Source: Sporosarcina koreensis (GTDB lineage: Bacteria; Bacillota; Bacilli; Bacillales_A; Planococcaceae). Taken from it: 64,000 nucleotides of DNA. Below are positions 15,443 through 24,098 of this stretch, in pieces; position 1 is the first letter of the stretch, and each line of letters begins with the position of its first letter. The stretch covers positions 65,774 to 129,773 of the forward strand of contig NZ_LN651337.1 of the NCBI RefSeq assembly GCF_000826145.2, read 5' to 3'. The notes under the pieces are model-generated. The model was given only the letters and a program-made list of their open reading frames with translations, made no database searches and had not been told where the DNA came from. Both the position numbers and the translations under genes were made by a program.

Positions 15443-16516
15443 ATGTCCGACCTATGGAGTGAAATGGCAAAACGCGCCAAACCGTATGAGGCAGGCGAAC
15501 AATCCCTCCGTCCGGGAACCGTCAAGCTCAATACAAATGAAAATCCGTATCCGCCATGTCCTCCCTTCTTCAAAGCACTGGAATCATGCCTTGGCAGCAG
15601 CCTGCGCACATATCCGGATCCCAATTCATCAACCTTGCGTCAGGCTATCGCCCGGCTCCATGGTGTGAACGAGAACCAGGTTTTCGCCGGGAACGGATCC
15701 GACGAAGTGCTCGGGTTTGCATTCATGGCTTTCTTCCGTACGGACAGAACCATCCGCTTTCCGGAAGTGACCTACTCATTCTACCCGGCCTATGCACAGC
15801 TGTTCGGCATCCCATACGAAAAAACGGCTCTCCGGGAGGATTTCACGATCGATGAAGCCCGTTTTTTCGGATCGGAAGGCGGTGTCATCTTCCCGAATCC
15901 GAATGCGCCGACCGGCATAGTACTGCCACTGTCGGCAGTAAGAGATATTTGCATGAACAACGGAGACCGCCCCGTCATCGTCGATGAAGCGTATATCGAC
16001 TTTGGAGGAGAGACTGCCATTTCCGCCATCGCTGAATTCAAAAATCTTCTCATTGTTCGAACCCTGTCGAAATCGCGATCGCTCGCCGGATTGAGGGTCG
16101 GCTATGCGGTCGGTCAGGAAGACATGATCGAAGCACTGAACCGCGTGAAAAACTCGTTCAATTCCTATCCTCTCGACCGGCTGGCACAGGCCGCCGCACA
16201 AGCCGCTATCGAAGATGAAAGCTATTTCAATGAGACCGTCTCCGTGATTAAACGGACAAGAGAAACTGCGCAAGAGACTTTCGTGTCCCTCGGATTCGAT
16301 GTCCTGCCGTCGTCTGCAAACTTCCTGTTCGTCCGCCCGCCCGTCCTGCCGGCAGAACAGCTGTACCGGGAGCTGAAAGACCGCGGCATACTCGTACGCC
16401 ACTTCAAACAGAAGAAGACCGAGGATTGGCTGAGGGTATCGATCGGCAAGGAAGAGGAAATGGCACAGCTATACCGCGAACTGGCGGACATATTGTCTGC
16501 AGCGATACAGACATGA
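15443..16516 (+). CDS. hisC: histidinol-phosphate aminotransferase
   Basis: 357 aa, fold-type I PLP enzyme. Transfers the amino group from glutamate to imidazole-acetol phosphate; in Bacilli it often also serves aromatic amino acids. Motifs: NTNENPYP at the N-terminus, NPNAPTG, DEAYIDFG, and the PLP lysine in RTLSKSRSLAGLRVGY. AAAAGGAG (15427 onward) precedes the ATG. Last gene of the his operon. Confidence 0.94.
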   Translation: MSDLWSEMAKRAKPYEAGEQSLRPGTVKLNTNENPYPPCPPFFKALESCLGSSLRTYPDPNSSTLRQAIARLHGVNENQVFAGNGSDEVLGFAFMAFFRTDRTIRFPEVTYSFYPAYAQLFGIPYEKTALREDFTIDEARFFGSEGGVIFPNPNAPTGIVLPLSAVRDICMNNGDRPVIVDEAYIDFGGETAISAIAEFKNLLIVRTLSKSRSLAGLRVGYAVGQEDMIEALNRVKNSFNSYPLDRLAQAAAQAAIEDESYFNETVSVIKRTRETAQETFVSLGFDVLPSSANFLFVRPPVLPAEQLYRELKDRGILVRHFKQKKTEDWLRVSIGKEEEMAQLYRELADILSAAIQT

Positions 16517-16603
16517 CGGGGGAGGATCTCCGCGAAATGGAGCACCGTCCCTAAAGGAAATCTGGTATCATGGAAGCATGATAGAGAACGAGGGGGAGTA
16601 GGG

Positions 16604-16942
16604 ATGGCAACATTACCGAATTGTCCACAATGCAGCTCACCGTACACATACGAGGACGGTCTGCAGTACGTCTGCCCGGAATGCGGCTACGAATTGATGG
16701 AAGCCGGGGACGTATCCGATACGGAACAGCTTGACGTGAAGGATGCGAACGGCAACCCGCTGCAGGACGGAGACACGGTCACCATCATCAAGGACCTGAA
16801 AGTGAAAGGGAGCTCAGCACTGCTCAAGATGGGCACCAAAGTGAAGGGGATCCGGCTTTCGGACGGAGATCATAACATCGACTGCAAAATACCGGGGTTC
16901 GGCGCCATGCAGCTGAAGTCCGAGTTCGTGAAAAAGAACTGA
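16604..16942 (+). CDS. yjdM: YjdM/PhnA-family zinc-ribbon protein
   Basis: 112 aa. N-terminal zinc ribbon with two CxxC pairs (CPQC, CPEC) and a C-terminal PhnA/YjdM beta domain ([26 protein letters not shown]). The family was once linked to phosphonate metabolism, but its role is not settled. GAGGGGGAG lies just upstream. A small membrane gene follows after two bases. Confidence 0.88.
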   Translation: MATLPNCPQCSSPYTYEDGLQYVCPECGYELMEAGDVSDTEQLDVKDANGNPLQDGDTVTIIKDLKVKGSSALLKMGTKVKGIRLSDGDHNIDCKIPGFGAMQLKSEFVKKN

Positions 16943-16944
16943 CG

Positions 16945-17133
16945 ATGGGGAAATACTTCAATTCCAAGTCTGCGGATATCCTGTTTGCCGTGCTGCTCGG
17001 CTGGTTCGCCTGGAACCGGTATGCAGACGGCCACACCAGCATTGCAATCCTTCTTGCGGTGATTGCAGCACTGAACCTCCTGTCGTTCGCCATCAAGCTC
17101 AATATCGACAGGAAAACGAATCCGAAACAATAG
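16945..17133 (+). CDS. small membrane protein, unknown function
   Basis: 62 aa with two hydrophobic segments (about 12-27 and 33-50) and a basic tail (KLNIDRKTNPKQ). It follows yjdM after two bases and shares its terminator, so the two are probably co-transcribed. I do not recognise the family. Confidence 0.65.
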   Translation: MGKYFNSKSADILFAVLLGWFAWNRYADGHTSIAILLAVIAALNLLSFAIKLNIDRKTNPKQ

Positions 17134-17143
17134 CAGCAGTCCG

Positions 17144-17174
17144 AGACGCCTCTTCCGAAAGGCGTCTTTTTTCG
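17144..17174 (+). terminator. terminator after yjdM and the small membrane gene
   Basis: Stem AGACGCC / GGCGTCT with a 10-base loop followed by TTTTTTC. Confidence 0.8.
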
Positions 17175-17184
17175 TGCGCAGCGG

Positions 17185-17213
17185 TTGTGCGGCGTCCGGA
17201 TATCCTGTACAAT
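17185..17213 (+). promoter_or_regulatory. sigma-A promoter of rlmN
   Basis: TTGTGC (17185-17190), 17-bp spacer, TACAAT (17208-17213). Confidence 0.6.
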
Positions 17214-17250
17214 ATACGGATGACATCATTTTTTGAAATGAGGATATGTA

Positions 17251-18315
17251 ATGAAAAAATCCATATATGGCCTGACGTTCGAGCAGTTGACCGCTTTCTT
17301 GACGGAACATGGCCAAAAGAAATTCCGCGCCGCACAAGTATGGGACTGGATCTATAAGAAACGGATCACGCAATTTGCCGACATGAAAAACGTCAATGGG
17401 GACTGTATTGCATTATTGGAAGAGAATTTCGAAATCCAGACGCTGGAACAGACTGTCAAACAGGAATCAGCCGACGGGACGATCAAGTTCCTCTTCAAGA
17501 TGCAGGACGGAAACCTGATCGAAACCGTGCTGATGACATTTCCATATGGCCACTCCGTCTGTGTCACGACTCAAGTCGGCTGCAATATCGGCTGCAGTTT
17601 CTGCGCGAGCGGCCTGCTGAAGAAGAACCGTGATCTTAATGCAGGTGAAATCGTCGAACAGATCATGAAAGTCCAGCAGCATCTGGATGCGAAAGGCACA
17701 GATGAACGTGTCAGTCATATCGTGGTCATGGGCATCGGGGAACCGTTCGATAACTACACGAATCTGATGAACTTCCTGCGGGTGGTCAATGATCAGAAGG
17801 GTCTGATGATCGGCGCACGCCACATCACCGTCTCAACGAGCGGCCTGACACCGAAAATCCGTGAATTCGCCGAAGAGAACATCCAGATCAATCTGGCCGT
17901 TTCCCTTCACGCACCGAACAATGAATTGCGCACACGCATCATGAAGATCAACCGGGCGTACCCGATCGAGAAACTGATGGATGCGATCGATTATTATCTG
18001 GAAACGACGAACCGCCGGATCACGTTCGAATACATCCTGCTGAACGATGTGAACGACCATCCGGAAGAGGCGGAGCAGCTTGCGAAACTGCTTCATAACA
18101 AACGGCATCTGTCGTACGTCAACCTGATTCCGTACAATCCGGTCGATGAGCATGACCAATATACAAGAAGCGAACCCGAGCACATCAAGAAGTTTTACGA
18201 AACACTTAAAAAAAGGGGCATCAACTGCGGCGTCCGGCTCGAGCAGGGGACGGATATCGATGCAGCATGCGGACAATTACGAAGCAAGCAGATCAAAAAA
18301 GAGAAAGCCGTATAA
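17251..18315 (+). CDS. rlmN: dual-specificity 23S rRNA/tRNA adenine-C2 methyltransferase
   Basis: 354 aa radical-SAM enzyme that methylates C2 of A2503 in 23S rRNA and of A37 in some tRNAs. The cluster motif CNIGCSFC (CxxxCxxC) and the second conserved cysteine near the C-terminus (AACGQL) are both present, as is GIGEPFDNY. Length is normal. Monocistronic, ended by the hairpin at 18325-18357. Confidence 0.95.
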   Translation: MKKSIYGLTFEQLTAFLTEHGQKKFRAAQVWDWIYKKRITQFADMKNVNGDCIALLEENFEIQTLEQTVKQESADGTIKFLFKMQDGNLIETVLMTFPYGHSVCVTTQVGCNIGCSFCASGLLKKNRDLNAGEIVEQIMKVQQHLDAKGTDERVSHIVVMGIGEPFDNYTNLMNFLRVVNDQKGLMIGARHITVSTSGLTPKIREFAEENIQINLAVSLHAPNNELRTRIMKINRAYPIEKLMDAIDYYLETTNRRITFEYILLNDVNDHPEEAEQLAKLLHNKRHLSYVNLIPYNPVDEHDQYTRSEPEHIKKFYETLKKRGINCGVRLEQGTDIDAACGQLRSKQIKKEKAV

Positions 18316-18324
18316 CGGTATACC

Positions 18325-18365
18325 AAAAGCAGGCGGGAGACATCCCCGCCTGCTTTTATTTTTTC
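18325..18365. terminator. bidirectional terminator between rlmN and the next minus-strand gene
   Basis: 13-bp stem AAAAGCAGGCGGG / CCCGCCTGCTTTT followed by ATTTTTTCTT. It overlaps the stop of the convergent membrane gene. Confidence 0.85.
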
Positions 18366-18721
18366 TTCGCTAAAATGAGTATGAACTGGATGATCAGCCC
18401 GATTCCAAGGCTGAATGAGGAAATGATATACAGCGATAGGACACCGAGCGATTGGCCGAGTTCACCTTCATACATGAAGATACTGCGGAAGAATTCTTCG
18501 AAGCTGATCACCATGCCTGCCATGAAAAACCAAAAAGCCAGTTTCAGTTTATAGAACAGCAGCAGCACAGCGAGCAGGCCGACTGTCAGGCTGAAGATGG
18601 TGAATGCCAGGTAATTCTTCCAATCAAGTTCGTGCCCGCCGATCGTTCGGACACCGATGATGAAAAGGACAAGGGTCGTCAGTCCGGTGAATAACCCGAT
18701 TTTCCGTATGTGCTGATCCAT
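18356..18721 (-). CDS. small membrane protein, unknown function
   Basis: 121 aa with four strongly hydrophobic helices and a short basic C-terminus (AKKK). An acidic loop (FEEFFRSIFMYEGE) lies between helices 3 and 4. ATG 18721 is preferred because AGGTG lies 6 bp upstream on the minus strand; ATG 18751 has no clear ribosome site. No recognised domain. Confidence 0.65.
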   Translation of the reverse strand: MDQHIRKIGLFTGLTTLVLFIIGVRTIGGHELDWKNYLAFTIFSLTVGLLAVLLLFYKLKLAFWFFMAGMVISFEEFFRSIFMYEGELGQSLGVLSLYIISSFSLGIGLIIQFILILAKKK

Positions 18722-18778
18722 CAGATGCACCTGCTTTCCATTCAACATCATACCGGAAACCAGGGCGGCTGCACAACA

Positions 18779-18812
18779 AAAAACACAGCCCCTGGTGAGG
18801 GCTGTGCCGCAT
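18779..18812 (-). terminator. terminator of the general stress protein gene
   Basis: On the minus strand a CACAGCCC / GGCTGTG-type stem is followed by TTTTTTG. Confidence 0.75.
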
Positions 18813-18819
18813 ACTGAAA

Positions 18820-19140
18820 TTATTTATTGGCGATGACGACGAGCTTGCCTTTGTCGAGTTCGCTCTCCGCTGCTGCTGCGTCCTCTTCCGAAAGACCAGC
18901 CCCGTGCATTTTGCTGCGGAGTTCGTCACCGCGTGAGCTGAACATGTTTTTCATGGAATCGAGGAAGCCCTGTTCCTTCATGCCGGCTTCTTCCGTATCG
19001 AGCGCATCATTGATATCCGATCCGCGCTTTTTATCATGAGCAAACACATAGATGTCGTCATGTGTATAGCCTTTCCCAACAAGTTCATCTACTTTCTCTT
19101 TCGCCTGCACTGCATTTTCTACATAAAACTTTTCAACCAT
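18820..19140 (-). CDS. general stress protein, YflT/GSP17M-like
   Basis: 106 aa. The N-terminal part (FYVENAVQAKEKVDELVGKG...DDIYVFAHDKKR, residues about 4-40) fits the heat-induced GSP17M/YflT domain, followed by an acidic, Ala-rich C-terminus. Members are cytoplasmic, sigma-B-dependent and of unknown biochemical role. ATG 19140 follows GGAGGG on the minus strand. A sigma-B-like promoter lies at 19192-19217, which supports the call. Confidence 0.8.
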   Translation of the reverse strand: MVEKFYVENAVQAKEKVDELVGKGYTHDDIYVFAHDKKRGSDINDALDTEEAGMKEQGFLDSMKNMFSSRGDELRSKMHGAGLSEEDAAAAESELDKGKLVVIANK

Positions 19141-19191
19141 TCCGAATCCCTCCAAGTGATTTTTGTAAGTACTGCTTGTTCTAGTGTTTGT

Positions 19192-19217
19192 ATACCATCG
19201 TCTGCATGATACTAAAC
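19192..19217 (-). promoter_or_regulatory. sigma-B-like promoter of the stress protein gene
   Basis: Minus strand: GTTTAG (19212-19217), 14-bp spacer, TGGTAT (19192-19197), close to GTTTAA-N12-15-GGGTAT. Confidence 0.55.
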
Positions 19218-19269
19218 ATCCCGCAGAACCGAAGCAATGGGTCACAATGGAAAACCGGGAGAAAGGATA

Positions 19270-19566
19270 TTAGACATGCTCGCTTTTCAGCTTGCGGAAT
19301 GTTCTCTCGAAGGCTGCCGGGTCACTCGTAACGTGAAATGTCCGCACGCCATGATTGGTATGCAGATAAAACAGGCAAGTCCCATCCGAAAAAGGCTTAT
19401 GAGAACAGTCGAAAACCGATTGCAGAGGGAACATCTGGTTTGCGGAGTGGATGCTTTCTCTATAAAGTGCCAGTGTTCCATCGGTCCGGGAAATGGACTG
19501 TTCAATCCAGCCGACTCTTTTTTCAGCGGTCATATAGGTCAGAGACATCAATGGTTGGTTCGTCAA
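19270..19566 (-). CDS. small conserved-looking protein, unknown function
   Basis: 98 aa, soluble, with mixed alpha/beta composition and no recognised motif. TTG 19566 has a good AGGAGG seven bases upstream, which is the main reason to accept it. It follows the SCO1 gene by 19 bp on the same strand and may be the last gene of that operon. Confidence 0.6.
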   Translation of the reverse strand: MTNQPLMSLTYMTAEKRVGWIEQSISRTDGTLALYRESIHSANQMFPLQSVFDCSHKPFSDGTCLFYLHTNHGVRTFHVTSDPAAFERTFRKLKSEHV

Positions 19567-19585
19567 AAAATTCCTCCTGTCGAAA

Positions 19586-20155
19586 TCAGTCCAAATATTT
19601 TTTCACCGTTTTCATCAAATCATGGAGATAATCCTCGTCCACATAGTTGAATTCACTGACAAGCTTACCGCCCGGGGCGATCAGGTAGAAATTCGTTCCA
19701 TGGATCACCTGATCACTGGTGGTTGGCTTCTGGACGATCGTCTGGAAATTCTCGAACGCGAACTCAGTGATTTCCCTGGACGAATACCCGGTGAGGAAAT
19801 GCCAGTTCGTCTGGTCGTCCGTATATTGTTCAGCGTATGTCATCAGTTTCTCAGGTGTGTCCACTTCAGGATCGACTGTGAATGAAACGAATTGGACATC
19901 GAGCCCTTCCTCCGTGAATTCTCTTCGCAGGGCTGCCATCTCTGACGTCATCGGCGGACAGACGGTTTCACAATTCGTGAAGACGAAATCCGCAATCCAC
20001 ACGGTATCCTTCAGCTGACTCATGCCGAATGCATTGCCTTGCTGATCCAGAAACGTGAAGGTGGAGATCTTGCGCTCCGGTCCGTGTCCGGCAGAGCACC
20101 CAGATGAGAGGAGCAGCACAGCAGTCATCAGAAGTATGGTACGGACAGCGTTCAT
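19586..20155 (-). CDS. SCO1/SenC-family lipoprotein, copper delivery to cytochrome oxidase
   Basis: 189 aa. Lipoprotein signal with lipobox LLSSGC (about 16-20), then a thioredoxin-like fold. Copper-binding residues are present: CETVC (CxxxC) near residue 65 and a later His in QVIHGTNFYLI. SCO proteins such as B. subtilis YpmQ insert or reduce the CuA site of cytochrome c oxidase outside the membrane. Its ATG overlaps the kinase stop (ATGA), so it belongs to the two-component operon. Confidence 0.9.
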   Translation of the reverse strand: MNAVRTILLMTAVLLLSSGCSAGHGPERKISTFTFLDQQGNAFGMSQLKDTVWIADFVFTNCETVCPPMTSEMAALRREFTEEGLDVQFVSFTVDPEVDTPEKLMTYAEQYTDDQTNWHFLTGYSSREITEFAFENFQTIVQKPTTSDQVIHGTNFYLIAPGGKLVSEFNYVDEDYLHDLMKTVKKYLD

Positions 20156-21552
20156 AACGGATCCTCCTCGGTAAGCAGCGGAAAATCAATTGTGACTGTA
20201 GTTCCGAGCTGCGGGTCGCTGTCCATGACGAAGGCACCGTCATGCAGCCGTACAATCTCCCTCACAATGGACAGGCCGAGTCCGGTGCCGCCTGTCGTGC
20301 GCGTGCGGGCTTTATCGGTGCGGAAGAAACGTTCACCCATCCGGCTTAAATCGTCTTTCGAAATTGTCAGCCCGGTGTTGCGGATCGTAAATCGGGCATC
20401 ACCGCCATGCTCTGATAGGGAGATGGAGATGTCACCACCCGGGGAGACGTATTTGACCGCATTGTCGATCGTATTATAGAACACTTGCTGAATCCTGTCG
20501 GCATCGCCTGAAATGATGAGATCCTCTTCAATCTGAATAGAAAGCCGGATGGCACGGTCCGTAATCCGGATGCGGAACAGGTCGATCGTATCGAACAGCA
20601 GCTGTGCCACGACAATCGGCTGCGAACTGATCGTGAACAGCTCTTGCTGCAGATAGTTCAGTTCCGTCAAGTCGCTGATCAGCTTGCTGAGACGGGCTGT
20701 CTCTTTCTCGATCGTATCAAGATAACTGCGGGCTTCCGTGTTCTCCTCGTCCGCATGCTGCTTCAGTGCATGCGTATAGCCGCTGATATACGTCAGAGGC
20801 GTCCGCATCTCGTGGGCGAGGTTGCTTGTGAATTCCCGCTTCCGCTCTTCTTGTGCTTCCAGTGAGGAACTCATCACGTTGAAGGCGGAAGCCAGCTGGC
20901 CGATCTCATCATCGCGTTTTGTTTCGATACGGCCCGAATAGTCACCATGCGATACATTTGCAGCGAGATCCTCAATTTTACGGAGCGGCTTGAACAGCGA
21001 GGCCCATACCCTGTTGATGAGCAGGAACAGAATGAGGAAGAATCCGATTCCCACTGCGGCGAGCAGCGGAATGCTCTCGGCGAATACATCCTGGATAGCT
21101 GCGAGAGGCACATAGATATAGATGAATCCGATCAGGGAGTCTTTCCCGCGGATCGGGAAAACCGCCCCGAGGATTTCCCGGTTGAATTCCGATACGTAGC
21201 CTTTCTTGACGACGTATGACCCTTTTTCCAAAGTATGACGGTCTTCGGAATCGATCAGATCTTCATAGTCCACCTTGTAAGGGAAATAGGAAGGCAGCTC
21301 ATCGAGCCGATCCACAACGACAATTTCATATTCCGAGACAACGTTGTACCATTGGATCTTTTCGATGATGTCTTCACTGAGTTCCCCGAAATGGTAATGG
21401 GCGGCCGTACGTTTCCCCTGGTAGATGATCGATTCCTCGATACTTTCCAAATACAGTTTGGAATAGAGGAAGTGGATGAAGAAGAAGGAAAACAGGATCG
21501 TGCAGGCAAGGCTCAGAAAAAAAAGCGAGAGCACTTTCTTACTCAGTGTCAT
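20152..21552 (-). CDS. membrane sensor histidine kinase
   Basis: 466 aa. TM1 about 7-30, an extracytoplasmic domain about 31-158, TM2 about 160-182, HAMP 183-235, HisKA with phospho-His 247 (LAHEMRTPL), then HATPase with NTIDNAVKY, GTGLGLSI and related boxes. It is paired with the response regulator 10 bp upstream and overlaps the SCO1 gene. ATG 21552 is used; TTG 21558 is possible, and neither has a strong ribosome site. Signal unknown; the neighbours suggest redox or copper. Confidence 0.9.
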   Translation of the reverse strand: MTLSKKVLSLFFLSLACTILFSFFFIHFLYSKLYLESIEESIIYQGKRTAAHYHFGELSEDIIEKIQWYNVVSEYEIVVVDRLDELPSYFPYKVDYEDLIDSEDRHTLEKGSYVVKKGYVSEFNREILGAVFPIRGKDSLIGFIYIYVPLAAIQDVFAESIPLLAAVGIGFFLILFLLINRVWASLFKPLRKIEDLAANVSHGDYSGRIETKRDDEIGQLASAFNVMSSSLEAQEERKREFTSNLAHEMRTPLTYISGYTHALKQHADEENTEARSYLDTIEKETARLSKLISDLTELNYLQQELFTISSQPIVVAQLLFDTIDLFRIRITDRAIRLSIQIEEDLIISGDADRIQQVFYNTIDNAVKYVSPGGDISISLSEHGGDARFTIRNTGLTISKDDLSRMGERFFRTDKARTRTTGGTGLGLSIVREIVRLHDGAFVMDSDPQLGTTVTIDFPLLTEEDPL

Positions 21553-21562
21553 CTTCAAGGAT

Positions 21563-22234
21563 TCAGACCTCGAATTTGTAGCCGATGCCCCACACGGTCT
21601 CAATCCGCTTCCCTTCGTCGCCCAGCTTGAGGCGCAGCGTTTTGATATGGGTATCGACAGTGCGGACACTGCTTTCGTGCTCGTCGCCCCAGACGATTTG
21701 CAGCAGCTCATCGCGCGTATAGACACGGCCCGTATGCTTTGCCAGCACGTACAGGATGCCGAATTCTTTCAGCGTCAGGGACAGCGGTCTGCCGTTCAAG
21801 GCGGCGCGGTGGGCCTCCTTGTCGATTTCCAGAGGACCGAACGTCAAGGAGTTATTCAGATCATTGCGCTGGTAGGATCTGCGCAGCACCGATGCCACAC
21901 GTGCCAGCAATTCACCAGGCATGAACGGTTTGACGATGTAGTCATCGCCGTGTTTCAGCCCCTGGATCTTATCCGGCTCATCGCCTTTTGCAGACAGGAA
22001 GATGATCGGCAGGTCGATGGTCCGTTTCACTTCCTGGGCGAACAAGAAGCCGTCCATGTACGGCATCATCACATCGGCCAGGCACAGGTCGACATGGACA
22101 TCGTGCAGCAGCGACAGGGCATGGACGCCATCAGTCGCTTCCACCACCTGGTAGCCGTCCCGCTCCAGGAATGCACGAATCATTTTCCTCATTTCCGCCT
22201 CATCGTCAATCACCATGATTGTATAGGGGTTCAT
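21563..22234 (-). CDS. OmpR/PhoB-family response regulator
   Basis: 223 aa. Receiver domain with acidic pocket D10-D11, phospho-acceptor Asp54 (CLADVMMP), and conserved SAKG and KPF; winged-helix DNA-binding domain about 128-223 (RDELLQIVWG, RTVDTHIKTLRLKL). First gene of the RR-kinase-SCO1 operon and divergent from the YtkA-domain lipoprotein gene, which it may control. Confidence 0.92.
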   Translation of the reverse strand: MNPYTIMVIDDEAEMRKMIRAFLERDGYQVVEATDGVHALSLLHDVHVDLCLADVMMPYMDGFLFAQEVKRTIDLPIIFLSAKGDEPDKIQGLKHGDDYIVKPFMPGELLARVASVLRRSYQRNDLNNSLTFGPLEIDKEAHRAALNGRPLSLTLKEFGILYVLAKHTGRVYTRDELLQIVWGDEHESSVRTVDTHIKTLRLKLGDEGKRIETVWGIGYKFEV

Positions 22235-22408
22235 GTATAAGCCTCATTTCCTTTTGCTTTTCAAACCAGTTTCTCAAGATAACGTGAACATTCCATGAAG
22301 TGCGGTGACTTCATACTTACTTCGAAAACGTACAGTACAATGGATTCTATACAAGTATCATACGCTATAGCGGGCTTGCCGTTAAGCAATAAGGAGAGGA
22401 CATCATTC

Positions 22409-23188
22409 ATGAAAAAGAAATTTCCGGCTGCGGGGGCAGCTCTCATCGCACTCATGCTGGCAGGGTGCGGACAGGATAATGGAGATACAGCTGCGGAAAC
22501 AGACACAGAGGATGTTGAAATCGTACCGATCAGTGTCGATCTGACAGTTCCCGGAACGGGGACGGCCGGTGAGCCTGTCGCTTTGAAAGCGGCCGTAACA
22601 CAAGGGGAAGAAAAGGTATCGGATGCTGGTGAAGTCGTCTACGAGATCTGGGAAGAGGGCAAGAAGGACGACAGCCGTATGGTGGAAGCCGAACAGACCG
22701 GCGACGGTGTCTACGAAGCGGAAACCGAATTCGATGCTGACGGACTCTACCATGTGCAAGTGCATGTGACGGCACGCGATATGCACACGATGCCGATGAA
22801 AGACATTACCATCGGCGAAGGGGCGGCAGTTGATGAGGGACATGCAAGTGCCCATGGTGAAGGGCATGAGCATCATCACACGGCTCCCGGATTCTCCATG
22901 CATTTCATGGAGCCGGACCATGCCGCGGCAGGGACGCCGGCAGCTATGATGGTGCATCTGCAGCAGGACAATCAGCCTCTTGAACATGCGCGTGTCCGTC
23001 TGGAAATCATAGAGAACGGGAAAACAGATGCCGCACAGTGGGTGAAGCTTGAAGAAGGGAAAGCCGGCGAATATGCAGGGGACGTGACATTCGATGCAGC
23101 GGGAAAAGCGGAGATCACTGTCCATGTGGAAGACGACAGCGGTCTGCATGAGCACGAAACCCATGAACTGGACGTCCAGGCACCATGA
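22409..23188 (+). CDS. lipoprotein with two YtkA-like domains and a His-rich linker
   Basis: 259 aa. Signal peptide with lipobox LMLAGC. Two similar beta-sandwich units (about 43-135 and 160-259) fit the YtkA-like/FixH-like domain; each has the pattern of a built-up ligand chain ending in (V)QVHVTARD or (I)TVHVEDDS. The linker HASAHGEGHEHHHT is His-rich and could bind metal. ATG 22409 follows AAGGAGAGG; the upstream extension is unlikely. Its divergent position from the SCO1 two-component operon points to a role in respiratory copper handling, by inference. Confidence 0.8.
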   Translation: MKKKFPAAGAALIALMLAGCGQDNGDTAAETDTEDVEIVPISVDLTVPGTGTAGEPVALKAAVTQGEEKVSDAGEVVYEIWEEGKKDDSRMVEAEQTGDGVYEAETEFDADGLYHVQVHVTARDMHTMPMKDITIGEGAAVDEGHASAHGEGHEHHHTAPGFSMHFMEPDHAAAGTPAAMMVHLQQDNQPLEHARVRLEIIENGKTDAAQWVKLEEGKAGEYAGDVTFDAAGKAEITVHVEDDSGLHEHETHELDVQAP

Positions 23189-23257
23189 ACGGCAGGATCG
23201 CTATTCCTTTGTGAACCCTGTATACTATAGGGAGATATTGAAATGGAGGAATGCGTA

Positions 23258-23587
23258 ATGGAATACCCTGAAAAAACATGTTCGGTGGAACGTCTTGTCA
23301 CAGTACCAGAGGATGTCCGCAAAGTGCTGGAAGGCAAGAAAACTGCGACGAGAAGAAACGGTGTCTATGCGTATCCCGGCGAAATCATGACACTTGAAGG
23401 CAGGGAGTTCGAAGTGAAAAACCTCTACGAACAGTCTTTGGGAGAAGTGACGGAGGAGCATGCCCGTCAGGAAGGGTTCGACAGCCTGGATGCATACAAG
23501 CAGTCCATACTGGGGATGCACGAGGGCATGAAGTGGATCCCGGCGATGAAAGTCTGGGTGCACGAGTTCGCTGCTGTAGAGAATTGA
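23258..23587 (+). CDS. ASCH-domain protein
   Basis: 109 aa. Small beta-barrel of the ASCH (PUA-like) superfamily, with EGKKTATRR and MTLEGREFEV near the N-terminal half. Such proteins bind RNA or nucleosides; some are amidohydrolases acting on acetylcytidine. ATG 23258 has GGAGGA seven bases upstream, which favours it over ATG 23243. A membrane gene follows after 10 bp. Confidence 0.75.
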   Translation: MEYPEKTCSVERLVTVPEDVRKVLEGKKTATRRNGVYAYPGEIMTLEGREFEVKNLYEQSLGEVTEEHARQEGFDSLDAYKQSILGMHEGMKWIPAMKVWVHEFAAVEN

Positions 23588-23597
23588 TGGGCCCGGC

Positions 23598-24038
23598 ATG
23601 GGTACCTTCTATACACTCATCGTCTACGTGCATGTCGTTTCTGCAGTAGTGTCCGTCGGTCCGCTGGTTGTTCTGTTTCCGCTCATCCGCAAGATGCGGA
23701 CAGCGTCGGCGGGGGAAGAATCGATGCTCCTGTCGCTGTTCAAGTGGACGATACGGTTCGTCATGCACGCCGGTCATGTGCTCGTCGTGACAGGTGTCCT
23801 GCTGCTCATCTTCGGACCGTGGCCATGGTATACATCATGGGTGATTGTGACGGTCGGCGTCATGATGCTGTCCATCGTTTTCCTTGCGAGGGGGTTTTCG
23901 AAAGTGCTCAGCCGGTTCCCGGATGAGCCTGAAAACCGCGACAGCCTGCTCAGGACACTGAAAGAAACGGCCTGGCGCTACATACTGCTGCTGCTGATCA
24001 TGCTCTATCTGATGGTTGCGAAACCATCCTTCTGGTAA
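23598..24038 (+). CDS. four-helix membrane protein, unknown function
   Basis: 146 aa, four predicted transmembrane segments with conserved-looking HVVSAVVSVGP in helix 1 and HAGHVLVVTGVLLL in helix 2; the histidines near the membrane surface recall DUF2269-type or heme-handling membrane proteins, but I cannot assign it. Probably co-transcribed with the ASCH gene and ended by the hairpin at 24049-24098. Confidence 0.7.
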   Translation: MGTFYTLIVYVHVVSAVVSVGPLVVLFPLIRKMRTASAGEESMLLSLFKWTIRFVMHAGHVLVVTGVLLLIFGPWPWYTSWVIVTVGVMMLSIVFLARGFSKVLSRFPDEPENRDSLLRTLKETAWRYILLLLIMLYLMVAKPSFW

Positions 24039-24048
24039 TGGTACATAG

Positions 24049-24098
24049 AAAAGGCTGCCCGGCGTTTCGATTGCGAAACGTTCCGGACAGCCTTTTTT
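24049..24098. terminator. bidirectional terminator
   Basis: Long stem AAAAGGCTG.CCGG.CGTTTCG with CGAAACG.TCCGGACAGCC followed by TTTTTTT, between convergent genes. Confidence 0.85.
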
